DNA from: Amycolatopsis sp. GM8
GTDB taxonomy: Bacteria > Actinomycetota > Actinomycetes > Mycobacteriales > Pseudonocardiaceae
Length of the DNA: 64,000 nt
Direction of reading: 5' to 3'
Assembly (NCBI RefSeq): GCF_021653975.1
Contig: NZ_JAJKFK010000004.1
Span: 58,926-122,925, forward strand
The notes under the pieces were generated by a model. That model was not told where the DNA came from, searched no databases, and worked only from the letters and a program-made list of their open reading frames with translations. The position numbers and the translations under genes are program-made. Numbering within the stretch: position 1 is the first letter of the stretch; every line of letters starts with the position of its first letter. Positions 40,512 through 48,048 of this stretch are shown piece after piece.

Positions 40512-41753
40512 TCACGAGAGGTCGGCCGCGAGCTGCTTCGGGAGGCGCCGCAGATCGACCTCGGCGTCCAGCAGCCGGGCGGCCGGCACGTGCAGGCCGG
40601 ACTCGATCAGCCGGCGCGCGGCCGCGACCTCACGGGCCGCATTGAGCCCCATCACGGCGCCTACCCGCTCGTCACGCATCCAGAAGCCGATGAACCGTTC
40701 CTGAGTGGCGCCGGCGCGCAGCACGAACTGGTCCGTCGCGCGAGGCCGGCCGAAGATCTGGAAGGTCAGGCCGAACTGATCCGACCACGCATAGGGGAGT
40801 GCGTCGAATTCCGTCGCGACTCCCACGGCCGAAGCGCCCACCGCCGCACCGTGTCGCAGTGCGACGTCCCAGTGCTCAATGCGGCCCCTGGTGTCCAGCG
40901 CGGGGTGCGGCTGGCTCGCGACATCGCCGGCTGCCGAAACCCACGGATTCGTCGTGGCGCCGAACCGGTCGACCACGATGCCGTAGCGGTCGACCTCGAT
41001 ACCGGCGGCCTCGGCCAGTTCCACCCGGGGGACGACGCCGACGCCGACGACCACCGTCGCGGCCGGGCGCCGGGATCCGTCGGAGAGGATCGCGGCCTCG
41101 ACCTCGTTCGTCCCGACGAGGGCTTCGACAGTGGTGCCCAATACGAACCGGACACCGCGATCCTCGTGCAATTGACGGACGAGCTCGGCGATCGGGCGCC
41201 CGGCCACGCCGACCAGCGGCAGCGCGGCCTGCTCGACCACCGTCACGTCCAGGCCGCGATCGCGGGCCGCCGCGGCCAGTTCGAGGCCGATGAACCCGCC
41301 CCCGATCACGAGCAGCGGCCCACCGCTGGTGAGCCGCGACGCCAGCGCGCCCGCGTCCGCCGCGTCCCGCAGAACCATGACGTTCGCCAGGTCGGCACCC
41401 GGGATCGGGAGACGCCGGGCGCCGACACCGGTGGCCAGCAGCACGTGGCCGGCGGCGAGAATCCGGCCGTCGGCCAGTTCGACGGTCTGCCGTGCCGTGT
41501 CCAGCCGCCGCACACCGACCCCGAGGATCAACTCGAGGTCGTCGTCGAGATAGCTCTGCGCGGGAAAGATCGGCTTCAGGCTCGTGTCGCCCGTGCTCAG
41601 CAGGCTCTTCGAAAGGGGCGGCCGCTCATAGGGCTCGTGCGGATCGGAGCCGACGATCGTGATCGCCCCGTCGAAACCGGCCCTGCGCATCGCGAACGCG
41701 GCCGACACACCGGCCGCACTCGAACCGATGACGACCTGTCGTGACCTCTTCAT
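40512..41753 (-). CDS. Ferredoxin reductase (FAD/NAD(P)-dependent, BphA4-like)
   Basis: This 413-residue flavoprotein has the FAD dinucleotide motif GSSAAGVSAA (~9-18), the NAD motif VIGGGFIGLE (~150-159), the late FAD contact SAAGDVA (~275) and the C-terminal reductase domain (DQFGLTFQIFG). It matches the oxygenase-coupled NADH-ferredoxin reductase family and would pass electrons from NADH to the Rieske ferredoxin at 43456. The first glycine motif reads G-S-S-A-A-G, where GxGxxG is typical; this is common in the family. It lies 41 bp downstream of the IclR gene and is probably co-transcribed with it. Confidence 0.92.
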   Translation of the reverse strand: MKRSRQVVIGSSAAGVSAAFAMRRAGFDGAITIVGSDPHEPYERPPLSKSLLSTGDTSLKPIFPAQSYLDDDLELILGVGVRRLDTARQTVELADGRILAAGHVLLATGVGARRLPIPGADLANVMVLRDAADAGALASRLTSGGPLLVIGGGFIGLELAAAARDRGLDVTVVEQAALPLVGVAGRPIAELVRQLHEDRGVRFVLGTTVEALVGTNEVEAAILSDGSRRPAATVVVGVGVVPRVELAEAAGIEVDRYGIVVDRFGATTNPWVSAAGDVASQPHPALDTRGRIEHWDVALRHGAAVGASAVGVATEFDALPYAWSDQFGLTFQIFGRPRATDQFVLRAGATQERFIGFWMRDERVGAVMGLNAAREVAAARRLIESGLHVPAARLLDAEVDLRRLPKQLAADLS

Positions 41754-41794
41754 GGAAAGTGTGCACTTCGCTCTCGTGTGGTGACGGTTGGCCG

Positions 41795-42637
41795 TCAGAC
41801 CAGCAGTGGCCCGATCCGCGCGGACAGCTGCCGCGCGGTGTCGAGCATGGGCTTCTGGAATCGCATGACCGACTTGCCCACCGCTGACGTGGTGATCGAC
41901 AGCGCGGCCACCGGCTCGTTCGTCCGCGGGTGCAGCACCGGGACCGCGAGGCAGGAGACGCCGACGAAGGACTCCTCGAAATCGACCGCCCACCCGTCCT
42001 GCTGGACCTGCTGGAGCGTGTTCTCCATCCGCTGGGCGCTGGTGATCGTGAACGGCGTGTACCTCTTGTACGTGGTCTGTGCGAGATCTTCGCGCAGCCG
42101 GTCGCCATCCCGGTAGGCCAGCAGGACCTTGCCGAGCGCCGTCACATAGGCGGGACGCCGGGCGCCGACCCAGGTCGCCAGTTTCGTGGACTTGTGGCCG
42201 AAGATCTTTTCGACGTACAGGATGTCGAGCCCGTCCGGCACGGCGAGGTGGATCGTCTCACCGGTCCGCGCGAAGAGGTCGCTCATGAAGGGCACGGCCT
42301 GATCCCGCAGCCCGTTCGGACGGCAGGCCTTGACGAGGTTGCCGAGTTCGAACATGCGCGCCGACAGGCAGTACCGGTCGCCGACGCGGGAAACGTATCC
42401 GGTGTCGGCGAGCACCGTCAGCAGCCGGTGCGCGGTCGACTTCGGGAGTCCCGCCTGAGCGCCCACTTCGGAGACACCGAGCACGGTTCTGGTGCCGAAC
42501 GCGCCCAGTACGGCGAGCGCGCGATCGGCCATCGTGTCCGGCCGGCGGGCACCGACCGCGGTACCGCCCGTCGTGGTGGGCGGCGGTTCGAAGGAATCAC
42601 TCAAGTGCTCTTCGTAGGCAGCTGAGGACGTGCTCAT
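41795..42637 (-). CDS. IclR-family transcriptional regulator
   Basis: This 280-residue protein has the IclR winged helix at ~35-95 (EVGAQAGLPKSTAHRLLTVL) and the effector domain at ~110-275, with GETIHLAVPDGLDILYVEK, VTALGKVLLAYRD, FEESFVGVSCLAVPV and the late cysteine that helps ligand binding. It is divergent from the TetR gene at 42754 and leads the leftward pair with the ferredoxin reductase. It is a good candidate regulator of the split dioxygenase pathway. Confidence 0.92.
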   Translation of the reverse strand: MSTSSAAYEEHLSDSFEPPPTTTGGTAVGARRPDTMADRALAVLGAFGTRTVLGVSEVGAQAGLPKSTAHRLLTVLADTGYVSRVGDRYCLSARMFELGNLVKACRPNGLRDQAVPFMSDLFARTGETIHLAVPDGLDILYVEKIFGHKSTKLATWVGARRPAYVTALGKVLLAYRDGDRLREDLAQTTYKRYTPFTITSAQRMENTLQQVQQDGWAVDFEESFVGVSCLAVPVLHPRTNEPVAALSITTSAVGKSVMRFQKPMLDTARQLSARIGPLLV

Positions 42638-42705
42638 AGGGCGCTCCTCCGCCTCGTCGGTAAGGGGAGTAGTTGATCCGAAGACGTTCTCCGTTTTATT
42701 GTGAA

Positions 42706-42720
42706 GCTACGGTACGTAGC
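42706..42720. promoter_or_regulatory. Palindrome GCTACG-GTA-CGTAGC, candidate TetR operator
   Basis: Perfect 6-bp arms with a 3-base spacer lie in the 116-bp gap between the divergent IclR (42637) and TetR (42754) genes. It is 33 bases before the TetR start, a usual place for autorepression. Confidence 0.55.
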
Positions 42721-42753
42721 GACACTCCGTTTGGCAAGACGTGGGAGGAAGCC

Positions 42754-43356
42754 GTGGCGCGACAGGCGCGAACCAGGGCGCGCGGAGCTGATCGAGCCGA
42801 GCGATCGGACAAGCAGCGCAACCGCAAACGCATCGTCGAGGCCGCGGCGTCCCTGATCGACGAGCGTGGTGTCGACGTGCCCCTCGAAGAGATCGCCCGC
42901 CGCGCCGGCGTCGGCTCGGCCACCATGCACCGGCATTTCGGCAATCGGGCGGATCTGTTCGAAGCGGTCTTCGTGGGCGAAGCGGAGGAGATCGCGGCCA
43001 GGGCGCGTGCTCTCACCGCGGGCGGTGACCTGGCGCGCGCGCTGGGGAACTGGCTGCGCGAGCTCTACTTGAACGCGGCGTCCAGCCGGGGCCTGGCCCG
43101 GTCCCTGGCCGGCACCTCGGAGCAGGTGGGCCGGGACGGCCCGAGCTGCCTTTCGATCGTGCTCGACGGTGGCGCCGAACTCCTCGACCGCGCCCGCGCG
43201 GCCGGTGTCGTCAACGATGGCGTGGAACTCCAGGAACTGGTCGCGCTGGTACTCGGCGTCGTCCTGGTGATCGACGAGGGTGTCGGTGGCGACGTGAATC
43301 CGCAGCGGCTGGTGGAGTTGATCATCGGCCTGGCCGTGGCGCCGCGTCCGATCTAG
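42754..43356 (+). CDS. TetR-family transcriptional regulator
   Basis: This 200-residue protein has the TetR DNA-binding domain at ~22-68 (NRKRIVEAAASLIDERGVDV, EEIARRAGVGSATMHRHFGN) and a helical C-terminal ligand domain. The GTG at 42754 is preferred because GGGAGGAA lies six bases upstream, while an ATG at 42673 would place the palindrome inside the gene. It precedes the Rieske ferredoxin gene in the same direction. The ligand is unknown. Confidence 0.9.
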   Translation: MARQARTRARGADRAERSDKQRNRKRIVEAAASLIDERGVDVPLEEIARRAGVGSATMHRHFGNRADLFEAVFVGEAEEIAARARALTAGGDLARALGNWLRELYLNAASSRGLARSLAGTSEQVGRDGPSCLSIVLDGGAELLDRARAAGVVNDGVELQELVALVLGVVLVIDEGVGGDVNPQRLVELIIGLAVAPRPI

Positions 43357-43455
43357 TTTCGCCAGGCGGGACGCGGTGGGCCTGGCCGCCGCTCCGAAGT
43401 TACTACCGTCGATCCGGAGAAACCCGGCACGGTGAGGGAAAGGTGGTGCCGCGAC

Positions 43456-43764
43456 ATGGCATGGCTGCGAGCCTGCGGTCGAGACGAGATCGACGACGGT
43501 GAAGCGGCGCGAATCGAGACCGATCCGCCCGTCGCCGTGTTCAATGTGGACGGTGAGTTCTACGCGACCGCCGATACCTGCACGCACGACGAGTCCTCTC
43601 TCGCTGATGGCTACGTCGACGGCGACCGCGTCGAGTGCCCATGGCATTTTGCCAAGTTCTGCATCAGAACCGGTGCCGTTCTGAGCCTGCCCGCGACTGC
43701 CGGACTGACCACCTACCCGGTGAAGGTGGCCGGGGACGACATCATGGTCGACATGCCGGACTGA
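43456..43764 (+). CDS. Rieske [2Fe-2S] ferredoxin of a ring-hydroxylating dioxygenase
   Basis: This 102-residue protein has the Rieske ligands C-x-H (DTCTHDESSLADG) and C-x2-H (VECPWHFAKFCIRTG), as in BphA3- and HcaC-type ferredoxins. It shuttles electrons from the reductase (40512) to the alpha subunit (36233). ATG at 43456 gives the usual family length; a GTG at 43432 is less likely. It sits alone after the TetR gene, apart from the oxygenase subunits, so the four-part enzyme is encoded by at least three transcripts. Confidence 0.92.
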   Translation: MAWLRACGRDEIDDGEAARIETDPPVAVFNVDGEFYATADTCTHDESSLADGYVDGDRVECPWHFAKFCIRTGAVLSLPATAGLTTYPVKVAGDDIMVDMPD

Positions 43765-43806
43765 CCCGCGGCGGGTTCGCGGGATGACGAACCGTCGAGC
43801 CGGGCC

Positions 43807-43853
43807 ACGAAGTGCCCCTGCGCCGGAGCGAGTCCGGCGCAGGGCCGCTTCGT
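43807..43853. terminator. Strong bidirectional hairpin between converging genes
   Basis: A perfect 12-bp stem, CCCTGCGCCGGA (43816-43827) and TCCGGCGCAGGG (43833-43844), has a 5-base loop. An outer stem, ACGAAG (43807-43812) with CTTCGT (43848-43853), extends it. It lies exactly between the ferredoxin stop and the LLM stop. There is no long T-tract, as is common in high-G+C actinobacteria. Confidence 0.75.
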
Positions 43854-43869
43854 GTCTTCGTGTCGAAGC

Positions 43870-45054
43870 TCAGAGCCCGAGCTGGGTGGGTTCGTCGGCC
43901 GAGTCGAACGCGGCGGTCCCAGCGGTGCCGCGCATCGTTTCGTCCAGCGGTGCGTCGAGTTCGTGGAGACGGGGCAGGACCTCCGTGGCGAACAGGCGCA
44001 GCGACTGCTCCGCCTTTTCGGCCGGCATGGTCCCGAACTTGACGTTGAGCACGAACTCCTCGGCGCCGGTCTTGCGCTGAATCGCCTTCAGCTGTTCGAA
44101 GACCTGGTCGGGAGTTCCCCACGCCTGCGGGCGGGCGCTCTTCTCGATGATGGCCTCGTCGGTGGCCACCACGTCACCGAGCTTGGCGTACTGTTCGTAC
44201 CCTTTCGTCTTACGGAAGCGGTCCGGGTCGTCGAACTGGTAGTGGTGCTTGCTGCTCAGCGACGACTCGAGCGAATGGCGTGCCATCAGGTCCCACGCTT
44301 CCGACTCGCTCTCGAAGCACGTCATCCGCACGACGACCGTGGGCTGGGTCGGGGTGAGGCCGTTGCCGACCCGGATGCCGTTGAAGGTGGACACGTCCGA
44401 GGCGTAGGCGTCCCAGCTCTTCTGATTGGTCATCAGCATGCCCAGGCCCGCGTTCGCGGCGATCGGCAGCGTCTCGGGGCTGGTCCAGGCAATGCGCATC
44501 CGGTCGAGAATGCGTTGCGGATTGCGGAAACTCGGCCGGATCGTGGTCTCCGGGATCTGGTAGAACTCGCCGTCGTGCGAGAACCATTCATTGGAGATCG
44601 CCTTGCGCAGCACCGCCAGCGATTCGTTGAAGCGGCCCCGGGCTTCGCCCATCGGCACGCGGAACGCGTCGAACTCGCGCACCGCGGCACCCCGGCCGAC
44701 GCCGAGGGTGAGCTGCCGGCCCTGCAGCAGATTGTCCAGGACACTGATCTGGTCGGCGACGACCAGCGGGTCGTACCAGGGGAGTACGACGATCATCGTG
44801 CCGAAGTCCAAACGGCTGGTCCGGCCGGCCATGAACGTCAGGTGCTGCAACGCACCGCCGGTCATCACATACGGGGTGAAGTGGTGATCGATGGCCCAGT
44901 AGGAGTCGAATCCGAGCGGTTCGACGAGTCCGGCCAGGTGCAGTTCTTCGTCGTAGATCTCCTGGTCGCTGATCGCGGGCGGACCGGGTTTCTTGGCCAG
45001 GAACCGGTCCCAGTCCGTATAGTTCTGCCAGTTGAAATGGACACCGACCTTCAT
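43870..45054 (-). CDS. LLM-class flavin-dependent oxidoreductase
   Basis: This 394-residue luciferase-like enzyme has EPLGFDSYWAIDHHFTPYVM, LDNLLQGRQLTLGVGRGAA and TLPIAANAGLGMLMTNQKSW, which fit the FMN-dependent monooxygenase group close to bacterial luciferase alpha chains. The ATG at 45054 has GAAGGAAG upstream in the leftward direction. The FMN-reductase-like gene at 45261 lies 206 bp upstream on the same strand and could supply reduced FMN. The substrate is unknown. Confidence 0.9.
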   Translation of the reverse strand: MKVGVHFNWQNYTDWDRFLAKKPGPPAISDQEIYDEELHLAGLVEPLGFDSYWAIDHHFTPYVMTGGALQHLTFMAGRTSRLDFGTMIVVLPWYDPLVVADQISVLDNLLQGRQLTLGVGRGAAVREFDAFRVPMGEARGRFNESLAVLRKAISNEWFSHDGEFYQIPETTIRPSFRNPQRILDRMRIAWTSPETLPIAANAGLGMLMTNQKSWDAYASDVSTFNGIRVGNGLTPTQPTVVVRMTCFESESEAWDLMARHSLESSLSSKHHYQFDDPDRFRKTKGYEQYAKLGDVVATDEAIIEKSARPQAWGTPDQVFEQLKAIQRKTGAEEFVLNVKFGTMPAEKAEQSLRLFATEVLPRLHELDAPLDETMRGTAGTAAFDSADEPTQLGL

Positions 45055-45159
45055 GGCTACTTCCTTCGGGAGTTGTGAAATGGTGGCGGACAGAAGTCCG
45101 ACCGGCGCTGGTATCGGGCCATGATTGGCCACCCGCTTTGCCGGTGTCGAAATCCTGTT

Positions 45160-45200
45160 CCGTAGTACGGGATCAGGCGGGTGAGAGCTGATATATCGGC
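45160..45200. promoter_or_regulatory. Two small palindromes upstream of the LLM gene
   Basis: CCGTA-g-TACGG (45160-45170) and GC-t-GATATATC-g-GC (45187-45200, one mismatched pair) lie 106-146 bases before the LLM start at 45054. The second resembles the ATAT-core palindrome at 30721-30738, so a GntR protein may bind here. This is a similarity by eye. Confidence 0.3.
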
Positions 45201-45260
45201 GATAAATGGTCGATGCCGGACATCGCGAGTCCTTCCGTCTGCCGGGCTTGCCGGGGGTGA

Positions 45261-45764
45261 TCAGGCTGCCGAGGGCCGGGCCGAGTCGGCCCGGGAGAGT
45301 TGAAGCAGGGCCGGTAGCGCCGGCGCCCAGAACTTGCAGAACGTCGCGACGGCGGGCCGGGCATCCTGCTGCCCGCCGGCGAGATGCAGGGCCGGCGCCA
45401 CCGCGATCGCGCCGGCGGCCGAGAGTGCCGCGGTCAGGCCGTCGGGAACGGTCCCGGCCGCCGCGGGCCAGCCGCCGATGACCACGGCGAACACCACTTT
45501 TCCGGCCAGCAGGTCGTTTCGCGCGCAGTGCTCGATCGCGAGCCGGGTGGCCTCGTCCAGGGTCGACGTGTGCGCGCTCGCGCCGATCACCACCACGTCC
45601 GCACCGGCCACGGCCTGGTGCAGGCGCTGCGAATCGGCCGGAAGGGCGAGCTCGCGAACCGGTGGCGCACCGGTCAGTTGTGTCGTGAACCCGCGGAGCG
45701 TGGCTGCCGGTCGATCGGCATGGCTCAGCATGAGCGTCGATGACGCCAGCAGTGCAGTGATCAT
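45261..45764 (-). CDS. NADPH-dependent FMN reductase-like flavodoxin-fold protein
   Basis: This 167-residue protein resembles the NADPH-dependent FMN reductase group: a parallel alpha/beta layout, AVAGADVVVIGASAHTSTLD in the middle and GKVVFAVVIGGWPAAAG for the second flavin loop. The N-terminal phosphate loop is atypical (LLASSTLMLSHADRP replaces the usual GSxRxxS-type loop), so FMN binding may be altered. The ATG at 45764 follows GAGGAGG in the leftward direction. It is probably the flavin supplier for the LLM gene at 43870. Confidence 0.7.
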   Translation of the reverse strand: MITALLASSTLMLSHADRPAATLRGFTTQLTGAPPVRELALPADSQRLHQAVAGADVVVIGASAHTSTLDEATRLAIEHCARNDLLAGKVVFAVVIGGWPAAAGTVPDGLTAALSAAGAIAVAPALHLAGGQQDARPAVATFCKFWAPALPALLQLSRADSARPSAA

Positions 45765-45790
45765 CGTACCGATCCTCCTCACTTGCCCCA

Positions 45791-45836
45791 CGAACGTAGC
45801 ATGCCGGAGACGATCGTCATATACTTCGTACGTTCG
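45791..45836. promoter_or_regulatory. Inverted half-sites CGAACGTA...TACGTTCG and -10 box before the PaaX gene
   Basis: CGAACGTA (45791-45798) and TACGTTCG (45829-45836) are perfect inverted 8-mers, 30 bases apart, in the 101-bp divergent gap. A -10-like TATACT lies between them at 45820-45825, giving a start near 45832. A dimer bridging the half-sites would cover the promoter; PaaX itself is the candidate. Confidence 0.38.
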
Positions 45837-45865
45837 GAGTGTCGCGAAGGTGGACTGGAGATGAC

Positions 45866-46726
45866 GTGAACGCGCAGGCGAAGCGGACTGCCGAGGCCCG
45901 GGCGAAGCCGACCTATCCGGGCACCGTGTTCGCCGAGTTCCTCAGCATGTTCGTGCGGCCGAACGGCAACTGGGCCCCGGTATCGGCGATGGTCGGGCTG
46001 ATGGGCGAGATTGGTTTCGACGAACCCGGGGTACGCGCGCTCATTTCCCGGCAGAAGAGCCGCGGCTGGCTGGTTCCGGAGAAGCGGGGGCCGGTCCGCG
46101 GTTATCACCTGACCGAGACCGCGCTGTCCGGGCTGGCCGAAAGCGACAAGATCGTGTGGCATGCCCGGGACGAAGCCCCCGCCGACGACGGGTGGGTACT
46201 CGTCACCTTCTCCGTTCCGGAATCGGTGCGGGCGAAACGACATGTGCTGCGTTCGCGGCTGGTGGCGATCGGCTTCGGTACCATCGGCCCCGGCACCCTG
46301 ATCGCACCGGCCAGGATGCTCGGCGCCACGCAAACCGTGCTGTGGCAACATGATCTCGGCGAATTCGTCGACGTTTTCGTCGCCCAGCTGCCACCGGGGG
46401 GTGACGCCGCCGGTATCGTCCGCCGCGGCTGGGACCTCACGGGTCTCAACGACGAGTATCGCGACTTCGTTCGCGTCGAAAAGCCGATCAGGGCGCTCTG
46501 GGAGTCTCGTTCCACCGCGGCCGGTGCCGACCTCGACGCGGAGGCGTTCTGCGATTATCTGCTGGCCTTCAACCGGTGGCGGCGGTTACCACTGCGGGAT
46601 CCCGGTCTGCCGCACGGGCTGATCGGTTCGAAGTGGGAGGGGCGAGCCGCGGGCGAACTGTTCGAGTGCTTGGTCGACCTCCTCGACGTTCGTGCCCAGC
46701 GCCATGTCGGGAGCTTCTGGCCATGA
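45866..46726 (+). CDS. PaaX-family transcriptional regulator
   Basis: This 286-residue protein matches PaaX, the repressor that senses phenylacetyl-CoA or related aryl-CoA. The N-terminal winged helix covers ~20-90 (PVSAMVGLMGEIGFDEPGVR, ALISRQKSRGWLVPEKRG). The central domain has WVLVTFSVPESVRAKRHVLR and the C-terminal domain FNRWRRLPLRDPGLPHGLIG. GTG at 45866 is used because GGAG lies five bases before it. It lies just before the thiolase and aldehyde dehydrogenase genes. CoA-thioester sensing fits the beta-oxidation genes of this region. Confidence 0.9.
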   Translation: MNAQAKRTAEARAKPTYPGTVFAEFLSMFVRPNGNWAPVSAMVGLMGEIGFDEPGVRALISRQKSRGWLVPEKRGPVRGYHLTETALSGLAESDKIVWHARDEAPADDGWVLVTFSVPESVRAKRHVLRSRLVAIGFGTIGPGTLIAPARMLGATQTVLWQHDLGEFVDVFVAQLPPGGDAAGIVRRGWDLTGLNDEYRDFVRVEKPIRALWESRSTAAGADLDAEAFCDYLLAFNRWRRLPLRDPGLPHGLIGSKWEGRAAGELFECLVDLLDVRAQRHVGSFWP

Positions 46727-46740
46727 CCGGCGCGTGCTAG

Positions 46741-46761
46741 TTTCAAAAGAGATTTGAAAAT
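46741..46761. promoter_or_regulatory. Palindrome TTTCAAA-N5-TTTGAAA before the thiolase operon
   Basis: Perfect 7-bp arms (46741-46747 and 46753-46759) lie 37-55 bases before the GTG at 46796. The 13-base stretch 46749-46761 is the exact reverse complement of ATTTTCAAATCTC at 51337-51349, upstream of the branched-chain-type importer. A shared regulator is likely, perhaps the TetR at 49531 or PaaX. Confidence 0.52.
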
Positions 46762-46795
46762 ATTCTCGCCGTTGGCGTTGAAAAGGAGTGCATCG

Positions 46796-48010
46796 GTGCA
46801 TGACGCGGTGATCTGCGAACCGATCCGGACGCCGGTGGGCCGCTACGGCGGGACGCTGGCCGGCCGGTCCGCCGCCGAGCTGGCGGCGACCCTGATTCGC
46901 GCATTGGTGGAGCGCACCGGGATCGCCCCGGACGTCGTCGACGACGTGGTGCTGGGACAGTGCAACCCGAGCGGTGAGGCGCCGGCGATCGGGCGTGTCG
47001 CGGCACTCGACGCGGGGCTCCCCACCGGCGTCCCGGGCACGCAGGTGGACCGCCGTTGTGGGTCGGGCCTGCAAGCGGTCTGCTACGCCGCGATGCAGGT
47101 GCGGACCGGCGTCGCCGACCTCGTGATCGCCGGCGGGGCCGAGAGCATGAGCCAGGTCGAGTTCTACACCGGCGGGATCCGGTTCGCCAAGGGCCGCGAA
47201 GCCATCACCCTGCACGACCGGCTGGCCCGCGCGCGGGTGACCGCCGGGGGACAGGACCATCCGGTGCCCGGCGGCATGGTCGAAACGGCCGAGAACCTTC
47301 GCCGGGAGTACCACATCTCCCGCGCGGAGCAGGACGAGCTGGCCCTGCGTTCACACGAGCGCGCGGTCGCCGCGCAGCGTTCGGGAGTCTTCGCCGAAGA
47401 GATCGTCCCCGTTCCCGTGGCTCAGCGAGACGGCTCCACGGTGCTCGTCGACACCGACGAACATCCGCGCGCCGACAGTTCCCTCGAGGCGCTCGCCGCG
47501 CTGAGGCCGATGCGGGCACGCGTCGACGACGGTGCGACGGTCACCGCGGGAAATTCCAGTGGCCAGAACGATGGCGCCGCGGTCTGTGTCGTGACGACAC
47601 CGGAACGCGCCGCCGAGCTGGGTTTGCGGCCGCTGGCCCGGCTGGTCACCTGGGCGCTGGCCGGAGTCGAACCACACCGGATGGGCATCGGCCCGGTGCC
47701 CGCGACGGCGAAGGCGCTCCGGCTGGCCGGCCTCACGCTCGCCGACCTCGACCTCATCGAGCTCAACGAGGCGTTCGCCGCGCAGGTGCTGGCGGTGGCC
47801 CGGGAATGGGGTCTGTCCGAAGTGGACTGGGAACGGGTGAACGTGCACGGGTCCGGGATCTCGCTCGGGCATCCCGTGGGCGCTACGGGCGCCCGGATCC
47901 TGACCACGATGCTGCGCGAACTCGAACGGCGTGCCGGCCGGTTCGCGCTCGAGACGATGTGCATCGGTGGCGGGCAAGGGTTGTCCGCGGTGTTCGAGCG
48001 TGTGGGCTGA
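46796..48010 (+). CDS. Thiolase (acetyl-CoA C-acyltransferase)
   Basis: This 404-residue enzyme has the three thiolase signatures: the acylated cysteine in VDRRCGSGLQAV (~residue 85), NEAFAAQVL with the HGSGISLGHPVGATGAR histidine block, and the base cysteine in ETMCIGGGQG (~385). It would perform the final CoA-dependent cleavage of a 3-oxoacyl-CoA, as in beta-oxidation or the beta-ketoadipate pathway. GTG at 46796 follows AAAAGGAG at good spacing. The aldehyde dehydrogenase and TetR genes lie downstream in the same direction. Confidence 0.93.
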   Translation: MHDAVICEPIRTPVGRYGGTLAGRSAAELAATLIRALVERTGIAPDVVDDVVLGQCNPSGEAPAIGRVAALDAGLPTGVPGTQVDRRCGSGLQAVCYAAMQVRTGVADLVIAGGAESMSQVEFYTGGIRFAKGREAITLHDRLARARVTAGGQDHPVPGGMVETAENLRREYHISRAEQDELALRSHERAVAAQRSGVFAEEIVPVPVAQRDGSTVLVDTDEHPRADSSLEALAALRPMRARVDDGATVTAGNSSGQNDGAAVCVVTTPERAAELGLRPLARLVTWALAGVEPHRMGIGPVPATAKALRLAGLTLADLDLIELNEAFAAQVLAVAREWGLSEVDWERVNVHGSGISLGHPVGATGARILTTMLRELERRAGRFALETMCIGGGQGLSAVFERVG

Positions 48011-48048
48011 CAGGTGGCATCCATGTTCTTCAAGGAAGGTATCCGGCT

